Origin: Syncephalis plumigaleata
Lineage: Eukaryota; Zoopagomycota; Zoopagomycetes; Zoopagales; Piptocephalidaceae
Direction of reading: 5' to 3'
Length of the DNA: 55,463 nt
NCBI GenBank assembly: GCA_025201365.1
Contig: JAIXMF010000048.1
Coordinates: forward strand, 1 to 55,463
The stretch's first letter is position 1. Every line of letters starts with the position of its first letter. Below, in pieces: positions 21,837-33,400 of the stretch. The notes under the pieces were generated by a model. The model was not told the origin of the DNA. It did not search any database and was given only the letters and a program-made list of their open reading frames with translations. Position numbers and translations under genes: made by a program.

Positions 21837-22431
21837 ATTACGAATCTAATGTTTTGCATGTTGTTTGTGTGTATCCTAGAGTTTTATGTGAATATGATAT
21901 TAAATAGTAATACGTTGATACAAATATAACAATGAATGGTAGCGAGTTTATGATTGAAATGGAAACACTGCATGCAAAGTAGACTATGACAATATGATGT
22001 GTTGGATACATATCAGCTGAACATTCTATATGGATCCAAGTTCTAATTGGGATATACGGAGAAACAAGTTCAATGTGCATTAAGCTCCGTTCATGGCCAT
22101 TTAGAGAATAAGCTATGGATCTAAAATGGAAACAACAACATGGTCCTATAACCAAATGCAAAACTATTTAATAGTCCGCCATAGCAGATTAAACTACGCA
22201 TTAGTGCATCATTTCAAATGGAATAAATAGCGGATGGATCCACGTAGATTCCGCTGATGCATCATACATCCTCATCATCCTGCTTTTATTTACCAGATTA
22301 CATTCATTATTAGAGTAGCTGCTTGCGGTCATAGCTATTACGATAACTATTGCTTGATTGCTCAAAGCTTAGCGCGCTACCTACTCCTCCTCTTTTTACG
22401 TGAATTAATTGATCACTATCACGCTAAAACC
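21837..22431. other. Intergenic, no gene seen
   Basis: AT-rich gap between the kinesin stop and the secreted kinase start. A minus-strand frame at 21838-22161 has no coding signature. The last 100 bp form the leader of the kinase gene. Confidence 0.4.
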
Positions 22432-23865
22432 ATGAAGTTGCTTCTACCAAGTGTTTCGACGGTGTTTATGCTTATGCTTATGCATCATGCCCTTGCGACA
22501 CCTATCGATTTCCAGTCAGCTGCTCAAATACCCAAAGAAGGTATGCATCAATGATAGTTGCTGGATTCGTGCTAATGTCAAGCTTCTAGATATGAATTCC
22601 TTTCTCGAGTATATGAATTACAAAACTGTGAACGGAGCTACCTATGGTGTAAAAGATCTTATCATTAAAAAGATACTAGGTCGTGGTGCTCAATCCGTCA
22701 CGGGACTGGTGGAATTTAGAAAGAGGAACGCTATACTAAAGTGCGATTATCATATGAAGATTATGAATACAAATATCGTCAAGAATGAAGGGAAAGCTTA
22801 TCAGGTGAGATGATAGTATACAGTGTGTGTGTGTGTGATTGCCACTGGATTAACAATTGTATTAGAAAATATACGCAGCACAAAAGAACAAGGTACCAGG
22901 ATCTGAATACGTGGTCAATACTATCGCTTCATTTCCCGTGAAACTAAACATGGCATTTGTGAGGAAACAATACAGTCAGGAGGCCAAAGAGCTTCCTAAT
23001 TTCTTTGAAGATTTCTTTTCCGAAAAGGGCCACTGCTTTATAACTGAATACATTCAGAGTGAGACGCTAAGGAAATATAGCACGTCCCTAGATGGTGGTG
23101 ATAAGCGACAAAAGGCGATTAAGCTCTTACCGCTAATGCTTCAGGTGCTTGAGGGTAAGTATGCGCTATTCTACCCAATAATACGGTAAACTCATCCGAA
23201 TTGCGTAGGTGTCAAATTCTTGAACAGTCAAGGCATTGCACATAGAGATCTTCAGCCTGAAAGTAAGAAACAATAAAGCGTATTACATTGATGTAGACAT
23301 GATCAATCGACTGACATGCATCTACATTTACGTATAAACATAAACACATATTTATTCTTATTTATATATTTATTTAGATATTCTCATATCCAACGAGCAA
23401 TCTGGCAAGCGTAAAGCTACGATTATCGACTTTGATAGCTGCGAGAATTTCGACATTAGCAAGCCACCACTAGCTACCGGTTCTAGCAATGCGTTAATCC
23501 AGTATTTGCCATTCGAAGCGGTAGTCGGAATGCAGTACAATCTGCTTGGTGTGGATTCGTGGCAAGTGGGCGCTACCTTCTATGAGGCATTAGCGGGAGT
23601 ACCACCAACTACCGCTGTGATTAATGCTCACAACGTGCATCCTGGCACCGAAGTATCGTTCATCTTGTCCAACATTATAGGCAAGCCATTTGCACTACCA
23701 CCCGTGACCAATGATCCAATATTACGTAACGCGTGGAAACCGTTAACCGATCAACTTGCACCGCTTCTAACCATTGATCCTAACAAACGATCAACTGTAG
23801 CGGGATTTTTGAAGGACTACCGCCCAGCATCACAAGGACCACCACCACCATTGCCACCTCGTTAA
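22432..23865 (+). CDS. Secreted protein-kinase-fold protein, catalytic loop kept
   Basis: The start MKLLLPSVSTVFMLMLMHHA is a signal peptide with a likely cut near ALATP. A diverged kinase fold follows. The glycine-rich loop is IKKILGRGAQSVTGLVEF, the VAIK-like lysine is in NAILKCDYH, and helix C is probably in the QYSQEAKELPNFFEDFF exon. The catalytic loop is GIAHRDLQPEN and the DFG position reads ATIIDFDSCENF, keeping the metal-binding Asp. An APE-like region and the later lobe (VDSWQVGATFYEALAGVPPT, LLTIDPNKRSTVAGFLKDY) are present, and the tail is Pro-rich. Five introns or so, with consistent phases. Because H-R-D, K and N are present, activity is possible. No transmembrane segment is seen, so the protein should be secreted or sit in the secretory pathway. 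Targets are unknown. Confidence 0.75.
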
Positions 23866-23905
23866 GCTGTGACGTACATTAAAATAAAACGTATTAATAA
23901 AAATA

Positions 23906-24038
23906 CAGGGTTTTTCCAGCCGATTAGCACTGTTAGCCTTTAACTTTTGTTTTTATTAATAAATAGATTTGTACAATTGTTAAAACTATTATCGCATTGC
24001 TATTATTATTGAGTAGATGTCATTGCCCTAGCAGTTGA
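23906..24038. mobile_element. Tc1/mariner-type MITE, truncated copy B
   Basis: Begins after TA with CAGGGTTTTTCCAGCCGATT, then the same inner arm as the other copies, including TATTAATAAATAGATTTG and CATTGCCCTAGCAGTTGAG. No matching right terminus is present, so the copy is broken. It starts 40 bp after the kinase stop codon and may supply its 3' end. Confidence 0.65.
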
Positions 24039-25296
24039 GGAAGATGTTAAATAGGTAAGTTAGAGCAAGAAGAAAACAAAGAGATACATAAAAGACACAG
24101 AGATAGAATGGCAGAATAGCTGTTATTAGGAATGTGTATGTTAAAGTGAAGGAGGAAGTAAGTGGAATGGGAATGACACGAAGAAGACGCGTATTACTGA
24201 GAAAGTGAATAGGTAAATAAAAGGAAAAGGAATAACTAGCATATAGTTAAGAGGAAGTGGACGTGTGTTGTTTACTGACAAGTGGAATGTAGTTGGCACA
24301 AAGAAGGCACTTACTGTTTAATGGCAAGGGAAATAAGTAGAATGTAGTTGGCACAAATAAGACAGTATGTGAAAGAAGTCAACGACAAGTGGAAGGTAGT
24401 CAAGTCTAAGAATATGTGTATTGTTTAATGACAAGTAGAATGTAGTTGACAGAAAGAAGACAGCATTGGTAAAGAAATAAAGGGAAATAACAATGAAATG
24501 GATACCTAGAAATAGATTAGTAAAGCATTAATGACAATTAATAAAATGTTAACATGTTTATTAGAAATGAATCAAAATTGGATTTGCTCACACAATTGCC
24601 GGAATGCAGTCATGATATTTGAAGCGCAAAGTATAAACATAGTATCGATTAACATAGAATCAATTGTATAGCATTAGATAGAGCATAACGAGTGGCTTGA
24701 CTTGTACATGACGCGTAAGGTATTCGATATTCATGCTGGGCATATGAGGTACTTTTCAATGAGCATGGCGAGGGCGTAAAATGCTCTTATAGGGCACGTA
24801 AGGTACTGCTCACAACAGATATTGGACCGCTAGTTATGGATTGCTTATGTTGCACGCTGCATTTATTTATAGATGGTATCCATTTTTATTTTCCGAATGG
24901 TCCATGGAACATTCTTAATGAGTACTTTATCGGCAAATTTTAGCATGGCATCCAAAAGCAAATATTTACAATCATGGTTCAGTTCAAATATGGCGGATGA
25001 CATGCGTACTTTTATGGGCTGCATGTGTCACTGTAAGAAGCTTAGAATTTTATCGTTGCATCTACAGCTATAAGTAGGCTATCAAAAGTGTCAACCGTTA
25101 GCTATCAATAATAGTGTACGCCTTCTTCTTTTTCTTTTTATCATAGTCAAGTCTCCTCATAGAACTACGCGTTTGAGCCATTTCATTTAGTATACGCAAT
25201 ACACTGCACTAGCCGTCGATATAGGTCAGCACAAGTGTGGCTACAAGAATCTAGTTTATTGACGCCATATCACGAAGTTACTCGACCGGGATAACC
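24039..25296. other. Repeat-bearing intergenic stretch, no gene supported
   Basis: At about 24270-24460 a degenerate unit recurs four times: GACAAGTGGAATGTAGTTGGC followed by ACAAAGAAG-like sequence. Near 24715-24820 three short GGGC..(G/A)AGGTACT-like units occur. A 66-codon frame at 24873 lacks coding features. The last 150 bp are the promoter of the pseudokinase gene. Confidence 0.45.
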
Positions 25297-26739
25297 ATGA
25301 AATATAGCACGACTTCATTATCTGCCATCACACTGTGTGTGTGCATGATGCTATCTCACCACACAAATGGCATGTATATGCGGGGTGCATCATCATCATC
25401 TAGCAATAACAATCCGAATCAGACGCCAATAACAGGACAACCATGGAATCAACAGTCAAATACTAATATGCAACTTGGAGGCAATAACTGGAACACTGCA
25501 GCTATGCCAATGCATATAAACAACAATCAAGGACAACCATGGAATCAACAGTCAAGCGCTAATATGCAATCTGGAAGCAACAACTGGGATAATGCACTTA
25601 GACCAATGCATCCGGTACACCCAAGTAACCCTCAAGGACATCCTCAACCACCAGAGGAGATAACTATACGTACGACAGTAGATCCAGAGACTAAGGATTT
25701 ATATGTAGATTTTCCTAAGAAGTATAATGTTGAACCGGTGCGATGGCCAAGTAATTACAAATCTTCCCGATATCACAGGGGAATGAAGTGGGGCCATAAA
25801 GATGCCCTTGTAGCTTGTTACAAGGGAAACGATCGATATGCAAATGCAAAGAGATTCTATGATGTAAGTTACAGCTATAATACTTGATATCATTGACTTA
25901 CACCATCATTATTATTGCTATCTAGTATGTCGACAGAATAGACGATCCGTTTCACAAGGAAGGATTAGACGCTATTTTATTTAAGCGTATAGCTAATGGC
26001 CAAACGATAGACAAGAAAGTGGGATGCTTAATATTTGAGCTACCCCCCAAATATGGTGACTTGCAAATTTTCATTAGGCGAATGTCTACATTTGCCTCGA
26101 TTAAACAACTACCGAGCATAGTTGCTCGAATCATGGATGGTACGTATATCATTAGAAGCAACAATTTGAATGATAATGCTAATCATAACATTGCTTAGCT
26201 GTTTCAATCCTTAATGAAATAGGAGTCGTGTATGGCAGCATTGTAGCAAAATGTAAGTGAATGCTATTATTATATGAATGAATCTAACCACTGTCATAAC
26301 AAATATTTGGGTTGCTGAAGATGCTATGGGGAATGGGTATGACATCAAACTGCTCCACTTTGATCGCTCAACTGTCAACGAGGATTTCAGAGAATTGGAG
26401 GCCAATCCCGATTTATCTCCAACATCTAGATTAACAGCAATCTATAACTCTTTTATCAATGATGTTCGAAGTACTAGCAAATTTATCGGCTTACTATTTT
26501 CCAACTACGAAGCAAAGCTAGTCAAAGACTTTACTCCTAGTGCATCTATTACACCTGGTGAGCTTGAGAAACACAACAAGAAACGGAAAGCCCTGAAAGA
26601 TTTAGTAAAAGCAATGGATGAAGCTAAATCACCTCTGATGATGCTGAACTTCAAACTTACTTACCAATATAAATTAATAAGTGGAGAGCAAGACCAAAAG
26701 GATAGCATGCCTAATGCGCTTAGGATTCAATCGAAATGA
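25297..26739 (+). CDS. Secreted pseudokinase-like protein with N-terminal Asn/Gln repeats
   Basis: The start MKYSTTSLSAITLCVCMMLS followed by HHTNG is a signal peptide. A low-complexity segment contains a two-fold repeat: GQPWNQQSNTNMQLGGNNWN and GQPWNQQSSANMQSGSNNWD. The folded part spans four exons (KWGHKDALVACYKGNDRYAN, KKVGCLIFELPPKYGDLQIF, AVSILNEIGVVYGSIVAK). The last pairs with YDIKLLHFDRS after an intron whose acceptor is GCTGAAG. ILNEIGVVYGSIVAKY lines up with a kinase catalytic loop, but H-R-D is replaced by Y-G-S and the Asn by Tyr; LLHFDRS sits at the DFG position. It is therefore best read as an inactive relative of the gene at 22432. The family call is inference from these short blocks. 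Confidence 0.65.
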
Positions 26740-26865
26740 AATAAACCATTTGATTGACCGATTTTATATAGTAGAGAGTAAACAAATGCCTGTTGATTGT
26801 GTATAAATGTCAAACATAAACTCTAATGTCAATAGCAATCGATATAAAAGGATGATCGTGAAATA
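26740..26865. other. 3' flank of the pseudokinase gene
   Basis: AT-rich spacer between the stop codon and MITE copy C; nothing recognised. Confidence 0.3.
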
Positions 26866-27102
26866 CAGGACTTTTCCTTCTGATTAACGCAGTTAGCCAT
26901 TTGTTTCTACTAATTAATAATAGTTATGATAATAAACCTTACGTATTTAGATGTGGAAGCGATAACCCTCAATTGCTAGTGCCATAACAACTACTCAATA
27001 ATAATAGCAATGTGATAATGATGTTAACAATTGTGTTAATCTATTTATTAATAAAGAACAAAAGTTAATGACTGACAGCGCTAATCGGCTGGAAAAACAC
27101 TG
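26866..27102. mobile_element. Tc1/mariner-type MITE (copy C)
   Basis: 237 bp, flanked by TA on both sides. Left end CAGGACTTTTCCTTCTGATT, right end GCTAATCGGCTGGAAAAACACTG. Inner arms match copies A, B and D, including AGTTAGCCATTTGTT and TTAACAATTGTGTTAATCTA. No coding content. Its right end is only about 30 bp from the 5' LTR of the retrotransposon. Confidence 0.75.
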
Positions 27103-27133
27103 TAGATCCGCGTACATTATGTACACGACATAG

Positions 27134-27666
27134 TGTGACGCCTCTCACCCATTTCATCGAAGATCATGATGATACTACTAGCTAGTATCATCATCGGCAT
27201 CACCAGTCACATTATTATTATCTCTATCATTAACTTCAGTATTCTCATTATCAACACTATCATTAACACTACTAACGTTGCCATATTTATCTTACTCAAC
27301 ATCACCTCCCTCCTACCGATTAAGCGCTTCTTACTCGAGGAGAAGTCTCTTTTAATACAGAGAACGTAGCAGAGCTACGTTCATGGAGCGGTGTATGTTG
27401 CGTATATAAACTAACGACGTTACACATATCAATAAACATGAATTGACCTTTCCCTTGACACTTCTGACTATTCGTAACTTGCTTTATTGTTTGAGTTCGT
27501 GTAGTTTGTGTCATAAGGTTCTCTCGCACGATCTCGTTCTACGTAAGACCTCACTCGTCGCTTTGTCCCTTATTTCTATTCTACTTGCGTGAGCGTCTTA
27601 TACTAATAAGACCTCACCTATCGCTTTATACCTCCCTTTCCACCCTCCTAGTGTGAACGTCTTACA
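27134..27666 (+). repeat. 5' LTR
   Basis: 533 bp, TG...CA termini. It includes a short palindrome ACGTAGCAGAGCTACGT, a TATATAAAC box and CAATAAAC as a polyadenylation signal. It appears identical to the 3' LTR. The sequence just after it (TTTGGCGAGCACACCAGG) should hold the primer binding site, but I cannot assign a tRNA. Confidence 0.9.
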
Positions 27667-27909
27667 TTTGGCGAGCACACCAGGACGGGATACTCACCCT
27701 TCCCGTCCTGCACCGTACCCCTCCTGATCACGCAAACGACATCGTCGAGAGCAACCAGAATTTCCGCACTACTAACCGCCTCCCCCCTCGCCTCCCGATT
27801 TTTCGCTATCGCAAAAGTTTTTTGCTTTTTCATAATCAAGTTCTTCCTCGACAAACAAAATTAATTAATTTATCACTTACATATCGTCATAGCTCGATAA
27901 AATACCACC

Positions 27910-28852
27910 ATGTCGGACACAAGCTCGACGCTCTCTGACGACACGATGACGACAACGCGCGGGTTAGCTGCCGTTTTTGGTACTAACAACGAAGACGTCG
28001 AGCCACGTGCAAGATCGACTTCGCCAAACGATCGAACACGAGCTTTGCCCGAAATACCTCAAGAACTCATGCAATCGTTTATGCGGCAAATCCGAGAGTA
28101 CCTCTACAATCAAGATAACGAGACCCGAGTTGTGCCGATAGAAGCAGACCCCCAACACGTGCCACGAGCATGCTATAATCGGTACCGATCAGATTTCGAC
28201 AAGGCGATCATTCCATTTACGGGCTCATCATCGAAGGAAGACCCATTCAAGTGGCTGTTCGAGTACTTCCAAGCGGCCATTCGTCGTAACGGCTGGACGC
28301 AAGAACAGTGTCTGGATAATATCGATAGCTACCTTACCGATGCCGCACTCGCCTGGTGGGATTACATCCGGCCAACCATTACTCGTTGGACAGGTGGTAA
28401 TCGCCAGAATGGATTCGCCCCCGGCACGTTCACGCACGCGTTCGTCAAGCGTTTCATTACACCTGAGATGAAGGCCCACTGGAACGCGGAGCTACAAGTA
28501 TGCAAGCAAAGGCCCGGAGAAGACGTAGCCGGCTTTGCAAGCAGATTACGAGGCCTCAAGAAACGTGTGGAGCTATCCCGACAAGTAACGGACAACGAAC
28601 TTAGTAACCTTCTGCAGCAAGGTCTACCACTACAGATCCGGAACGCACTCAGCGCCATGGAAATCCAACAACGTACCTGGCATCCGGAGACGTACCTTCG
28701 TTTCGAGTTACGCGTCGAGCTAGCCCAGAATTTCGAATTCCAGCTGAGAGCCAATGGAGACGTGGACGCAGTCAAGATCCCTGGTGAAGTGGTTACGACG
28801 GAAACCGGAGACGAGGTCAAGGTCGTAGCGTCGCAGTTTATGCCGTCGCTTA
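27910..28852 (+). pseudogene. gag-pol frame, 5' portion (Gag), interrupted
   Basis: Starts MSDTSSTLSDDTMTTTRGLA after a leader of about 240 nt. The capsid-like core reads IIPFTGSSSKEDPFKWLFEY, NGWTQEQCLDNIDSYLTDAA, LAWWDYIRP and FVKRFITPEMKAHW, a retrotransposon Gag (UBN2/Retrotrans_gag-like) pattern. The frame is cut after 943 nt by the foldback element. It picks up in phase at 30484, since 943 plus 3299 nt is a multiple of three, so before the insertion gag and pol formed one uninterrupted frame. In this copy translation runs into the insert and stops at 28902. Confidence 0.85.
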
Positions 28853-30481
28853 CAGTGAGCGAAAGAATTGTTCACGTGTTTTGTACTTTCCCACTTTTCT
28901 AATCACCACATAATCAGTATGCAATGTATTTCTCTATTCTTTCACAAGTAAATAAAGGTATTTATTCTCTTTCTAACGATATAAATTAATCATATATTTA
29001 ATTATAAAATGCTTGAGATATTAGTGTTGAAAGTCACGTGGTGCACGTGAACAATTTTTTCCATTACTAATAAAATTAATATTCTTGAGCAATAATCAAT
29101 TTTTATTCAATTTAAATGTAATAAAATGTTTATATATGAGTAAATACGAGCTGTCGTGCATCGTACGAGCAATAAATAATTATAAAGCAAGTTGATGTAG
29201 TTGAGCAATATGGCTATAATTGCTCATTTTAATGTATAGTAAAAATGTTACTACAGTATGCTTTATTCACTTCCAATTGCCGTGCAAATGCTTATTAAAG
29301 CGCTTTTAAGCAATGGTAGCCTCCCTAGAACCACTGCGGGCAAGTTAGCTATGGTTAAAGATATGATTACATTGAACAATCACGCATGCAGTTGCTGGAA
29401 TAGCGTTCACGTTACTACAATTTCGCTTATTACTCAGTGTACATTCGACCGATCCTACTTAAATTGCAGGTTATGATAAAGCACGTCTTCGCGCAGATAA
29501 TGATATAAAATAATGCTATGTCGATGGGAAAAGTGTCTAGTTGCCATCCTACAAAGATGATGTCACATTAATGTCACTGAATAGCGTAAATTTTAATTTT
29601 AATTTTTTGTAATAAATTTATTAATTAATGCCAAAAATAATAGTAAAAAATAGCGCAGAGCACGTTAATAAAGCATAATAAACAATAACAATAGCAGTTA
29701 ATAAAGTGTTAAAGAATTTATTAAAAGATCTAATAAGAATTAATTTACGCTATTCAGTGACATTAATGTGACATCATCTTTGTAGGATGGCAACTAGACA
29801 CTTTTCCCATCGACATAGCATTATTTTATATCATTATCTGCGCGAAGACGTGCTTTATCATAACCTGCAATTTAAGTAGGATCGGTCGAATGTACACTGA
29901 GTAATAAGCGAAATTGTAGTAACGTGAACGCTATTCCAGCAACTGCATGCGTGATTGTTCAATGTAATCATATCTTTAACCATAGCTAACTTGCCCGCAG
30001 TGGTTCTAGGGAGGCTACCATTGCTTAAAAGCGCTTTAATAAGCATTTGCACGGCAATTGGAAGTGAATAAAGCATACTGTAGTAACATTTTTACTATAC
30101 ATTAAAATGAGCAATTATAGCCATATTGCTCAACTACATCAACTTGCTTTATAATTATTTATTGCTCGTACGATGCACGACAGCTCGTATTTACTCATAT
30201 ATAAACATTTTATTACATTTAAATTGAATAAAAATTGATTATTGCTCAAGAATATTAATTTTATTAGTAATGGAAAAAATTGTTCACGTGCACCACGTGA
30301 CTTTCAACACTAATATCTCAAGCATTTTATAATTAAATATATGATTAATTTATATCGTTAGAAAGAGAATAAATACCTTTATTTACTTGTGAAAGAATAG
30401 AGAAATACATTGCATACTGATTATGTGGTGATTAGAAAAGTGGGAAAGTACAAAACACGTGAACAATTCTTTCGCTCACTG
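28853..30481. mobile_element. 1,629-bp perfect foldback element nested in gag
   Basis: Inserted at a TA, which is duplicated at 28851-28852 and 30482-30483. The termini are CAGTGAGCGAAAGAATTGTT and its exact inverse. The two arms (28853-29592 and 29742-30481, 740 bp each) look identical and are perfectly symmetrical around 29667; a 149-bp AT-rich loop separates them. TA duplication and CAGTG ends point to a Tc1/mariner-type origin. Each arm has a 72-codon frame (29258-29476 plus, 29858-30076 minus) of unknown identity. Its segment HACSCWNSVHVTTIS faintly recalls a Tc1 helix-turn-helix. There is no complete transposase. Confidence 0.9.
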
Positions 30482-30483
30482 TA

Positions 30484-33400
30484 CGTCGGAGGTCCCTGAA
30501 GATAAGCAAGCCCACAAGGTCATCACGGAGAAGAAAACGTCCTCCTCGAAGAAGCCCGAGTCTGACAAGTCGATCGATGAACTGACGAAGCAAATGAGCC
30601 AACTCCGAATCCTCCTAGCCAAACAACAACGGTTAGCTGAGGTCAAGAAACCGAGAAGTTGCCCTCATTGCGACTCCACCGACCGTAATCACCGCTGGAA
30701 CACCTGTGAACGTCGACAAGTACAAGAAGGCTACTTCGGCAATACGTACCTGGACCGCGAAGCTTGGAGTTCGGCAATCGACCGTGAGAACGTAGATTAC
30801 TGGCACCGGAATCAACAATACGAGTTCGAGGAACCCGAGGAACCTTCCGACGACGATCTATCGACATTACAAGAGCCGGACGACGCCAGCGACGAAGATG
30901 ACGAGATCGAACAACAGAACGTAGACGAGATGTTCGACAAGATCGCCGAGATGCTCGCCGTCGAGAAGAGAAAGTTGTTAGACGAGGATGAAGACGACGA
31001 CGACGACGACGACAGCAACAAGAAGAGGAAAGAAGGACACGAACCTAACGTAGACACGATCGTACCACGACTGCTCGCTCGCCCTGTTACTCGTAAGCCA
31101 GTGGTAGAACCGAAGGTGAATGTAAAAAAGCCTACGACTCGAACACGAACGGCTAGGGGAAAGAAGGCAGAAGAAGAGGTAACGAGTGTCGAGAAGAAAC
31201 GTGTTACCCCAACGACCGATGGACCAAAAAGCAGATGGACCCCCGCTCAGGCTCGACAGTTGATGGCGTTATTGGCGCAAGCCCCCACTGCCAAAGGACA
31301 ACAAGTTCTCGCCCCAGCGGTAGAAATGGCAAATTCTCAAATCACCATCGCGCTCGGAGACTTGGCTCGACTAATTCAGGCTCAACAACCGAAGAACGAG
31401 ACGGTGGACAACAATGGCCGTACCAACAAGGCGAGAGTGGTCGAAGTATTAGTGGGTGATCGATTCGACACGCAAGCCTTACGTACCTACGCGTATTTTC
31501 GCAATCAACCAGTAGAGGTAATCATCGACACCGGCGCAGCGTGCTCTATGATCGGTGGTGCCTTCGCTGACAAATACAACATTGTCGAAGACGCGCCAGC
31601 ACTGTTCGCTATGACCGGCATTCATGGTAGCATCAAACGCCCGCGCGGTATGGTGCACGCACTACCCATACGGATCGCGAGTTTGGACACTACCGTGGAC
31701 GCTCATATCGTAGACGACGGGCCCTATTCTTTCATACTGGGCGTCGAATGGTTAACAGCGTACGCGGCAGAAATTGTATTGGCCAAGAACCATCTGTACT
31801 TACACTATTACGGCAAGAAGTATACAGCGCTTGTGTGGTCAACTAACCAGGAAGCGAATATCGCGCGTCAACAACTACACCTGGAATGTGAGGACGGTAT
31901 GGCCGAGGAGAAGAAGGAGCCCCAAGCTATCGAAGCGTTCCATACGGTCAAGAGTTACGACGAAGTAATCATTCCAGCTGGATCATACATCATGTGGAAA
32001 CCAAAGGAGCGTACACAGATGGAGGGACACGTCATACTCGAACCAGAACACGAACGCTTGATCGAATACGGTGTCGCAGCGATCCCTGGTTATGGTCCTG
32101 CCAACTCAGCAGCCGTGTGTCTTATCAACACCAAGAAGCAACCGCTGGTCTTACCTACAGGACTCGAACTTGCGAAACTCAGTCAATCGACGCACAAGGT
32201 ACTCCCCATCAAAACGTGGACCGACTTGACGCAGGTATCGTTAGAATGCAAGGAGTCGTTTACTACAGACACCGGGAAGGTACCGCCAATTACCAAGGTT
32301 AAACGAGAGGAATTGGACGTTATCGTGAACAAGGAACTGGAACCCGCTAAGCGAGAGCGTCTATTAGATCTGCTAGAGGAACGCGCTCACTTATTCGCCA
32401 GAGATTCATATGAATTCGGCCACTGCACGATCGCTCAACATAGGATCGACACAGGCGACGCTCAACCTGTCCAACTACGACCATACCGTTACCCGCCGAA
32501 AGACAACGAGTACATCGCGCAAGAAGTGGAGAAGATGCTGGTACAAGGAGTGATCGAAAAGGCAAACGGACCATGGGCGTTTCCGGTGGTGCTAGTGAAG
32601 AAGAAAGATGGTACTAGACGGTTTTGCATCGATTATCGCAAATTAAATACCCTCACGAGGAAGGACACTTACCCCCTCCCACGAATCGATGAAATCTTTG
32701 ACGCGCTTAACGGAGCCCAATGGTTTTCGTCACTGGATCTGGCGTCTGGTTATTGGCAACTGGAAGTAGCACCAGCCGACAGAGACAAAACGACCTTCGT
32801 CACACGTCAAGGCACTTACCGATTCAAGCGATTACCATACGGGTTAGTGGGTTCACCAGCGTTCTTCCAACGGGCCATGAATGATATCTACTCCGGGCTA
32901 CTATGGGTATCAGTATTCGTATATCTGGACGACATTCAAGTTTTCAGCCGCACCTTTGGAGATCATCTACAACATTTAGAGTTAGCCTTTGACCGATTGG
33001 ATAAAGCAGGACTCAAGTTGAAACTTCCCAAATGTGCGATCGGTCATCAAGAACTCGAATTCCTAGGGTTTAAGACAGGTAAAGATGGACTGGCTCCCGA
33101 TCCAAAGAAGATAGAGAAGATGCTCAAATGTCCCCCGCCCCGAGACATTGCCGAGTTGCGCTCGTTCCACGGTCTGACGTCGTACTATCGCCGGTTTATC
33201 AAGAACTTCGCCGCCATCACTGAACCCTTACGGCAACTGTTCAAGAAGGATACGACGTACGAATGGACGCCCAAACAGCAGGACGCGTTCGAATTGCTCA
33301 AGACGAAGTTAGCGACTGCACCTATACTGAAGTATCCAGAATTCAATCAACCTTTCGTAATAGAAACGGATGCTTCACTAGACGGGTTAGGCGCGGTACT

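Noticed and set aside
21838-22161. 107-codon minus-strand frame downstream of the kinesin
   Set aside because: No recognisable motif, no promoter or leader features, and tight overlap with the kinesin stop.
24873-25073. 66-codon frame with several methionines
   Set aside because: No signal peptide, domain or splice context; typical chance frame in AT-rich DNA.
27166-27369. Hydrophobic frame inside the 5' LTR, repeated at 34323-34526
   Set aside because: It exists only because the LTR is AT-rich and repetitive. It starts within the LTR promoter region and has no family features.
28362-28820. Long minus-strand frame opposite gag
   Set aside because: Antisense shadow of the Gag coding frame; the plus frame has clear Gag motifs.
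28853-30481. Foldback element considered as an assembly artefact
   Set aside because: Not fully excluded, but the TA duplication, transposon-like CAGTG termini and exact restoration of the gag-pol frame on removal argue for a real insertion.
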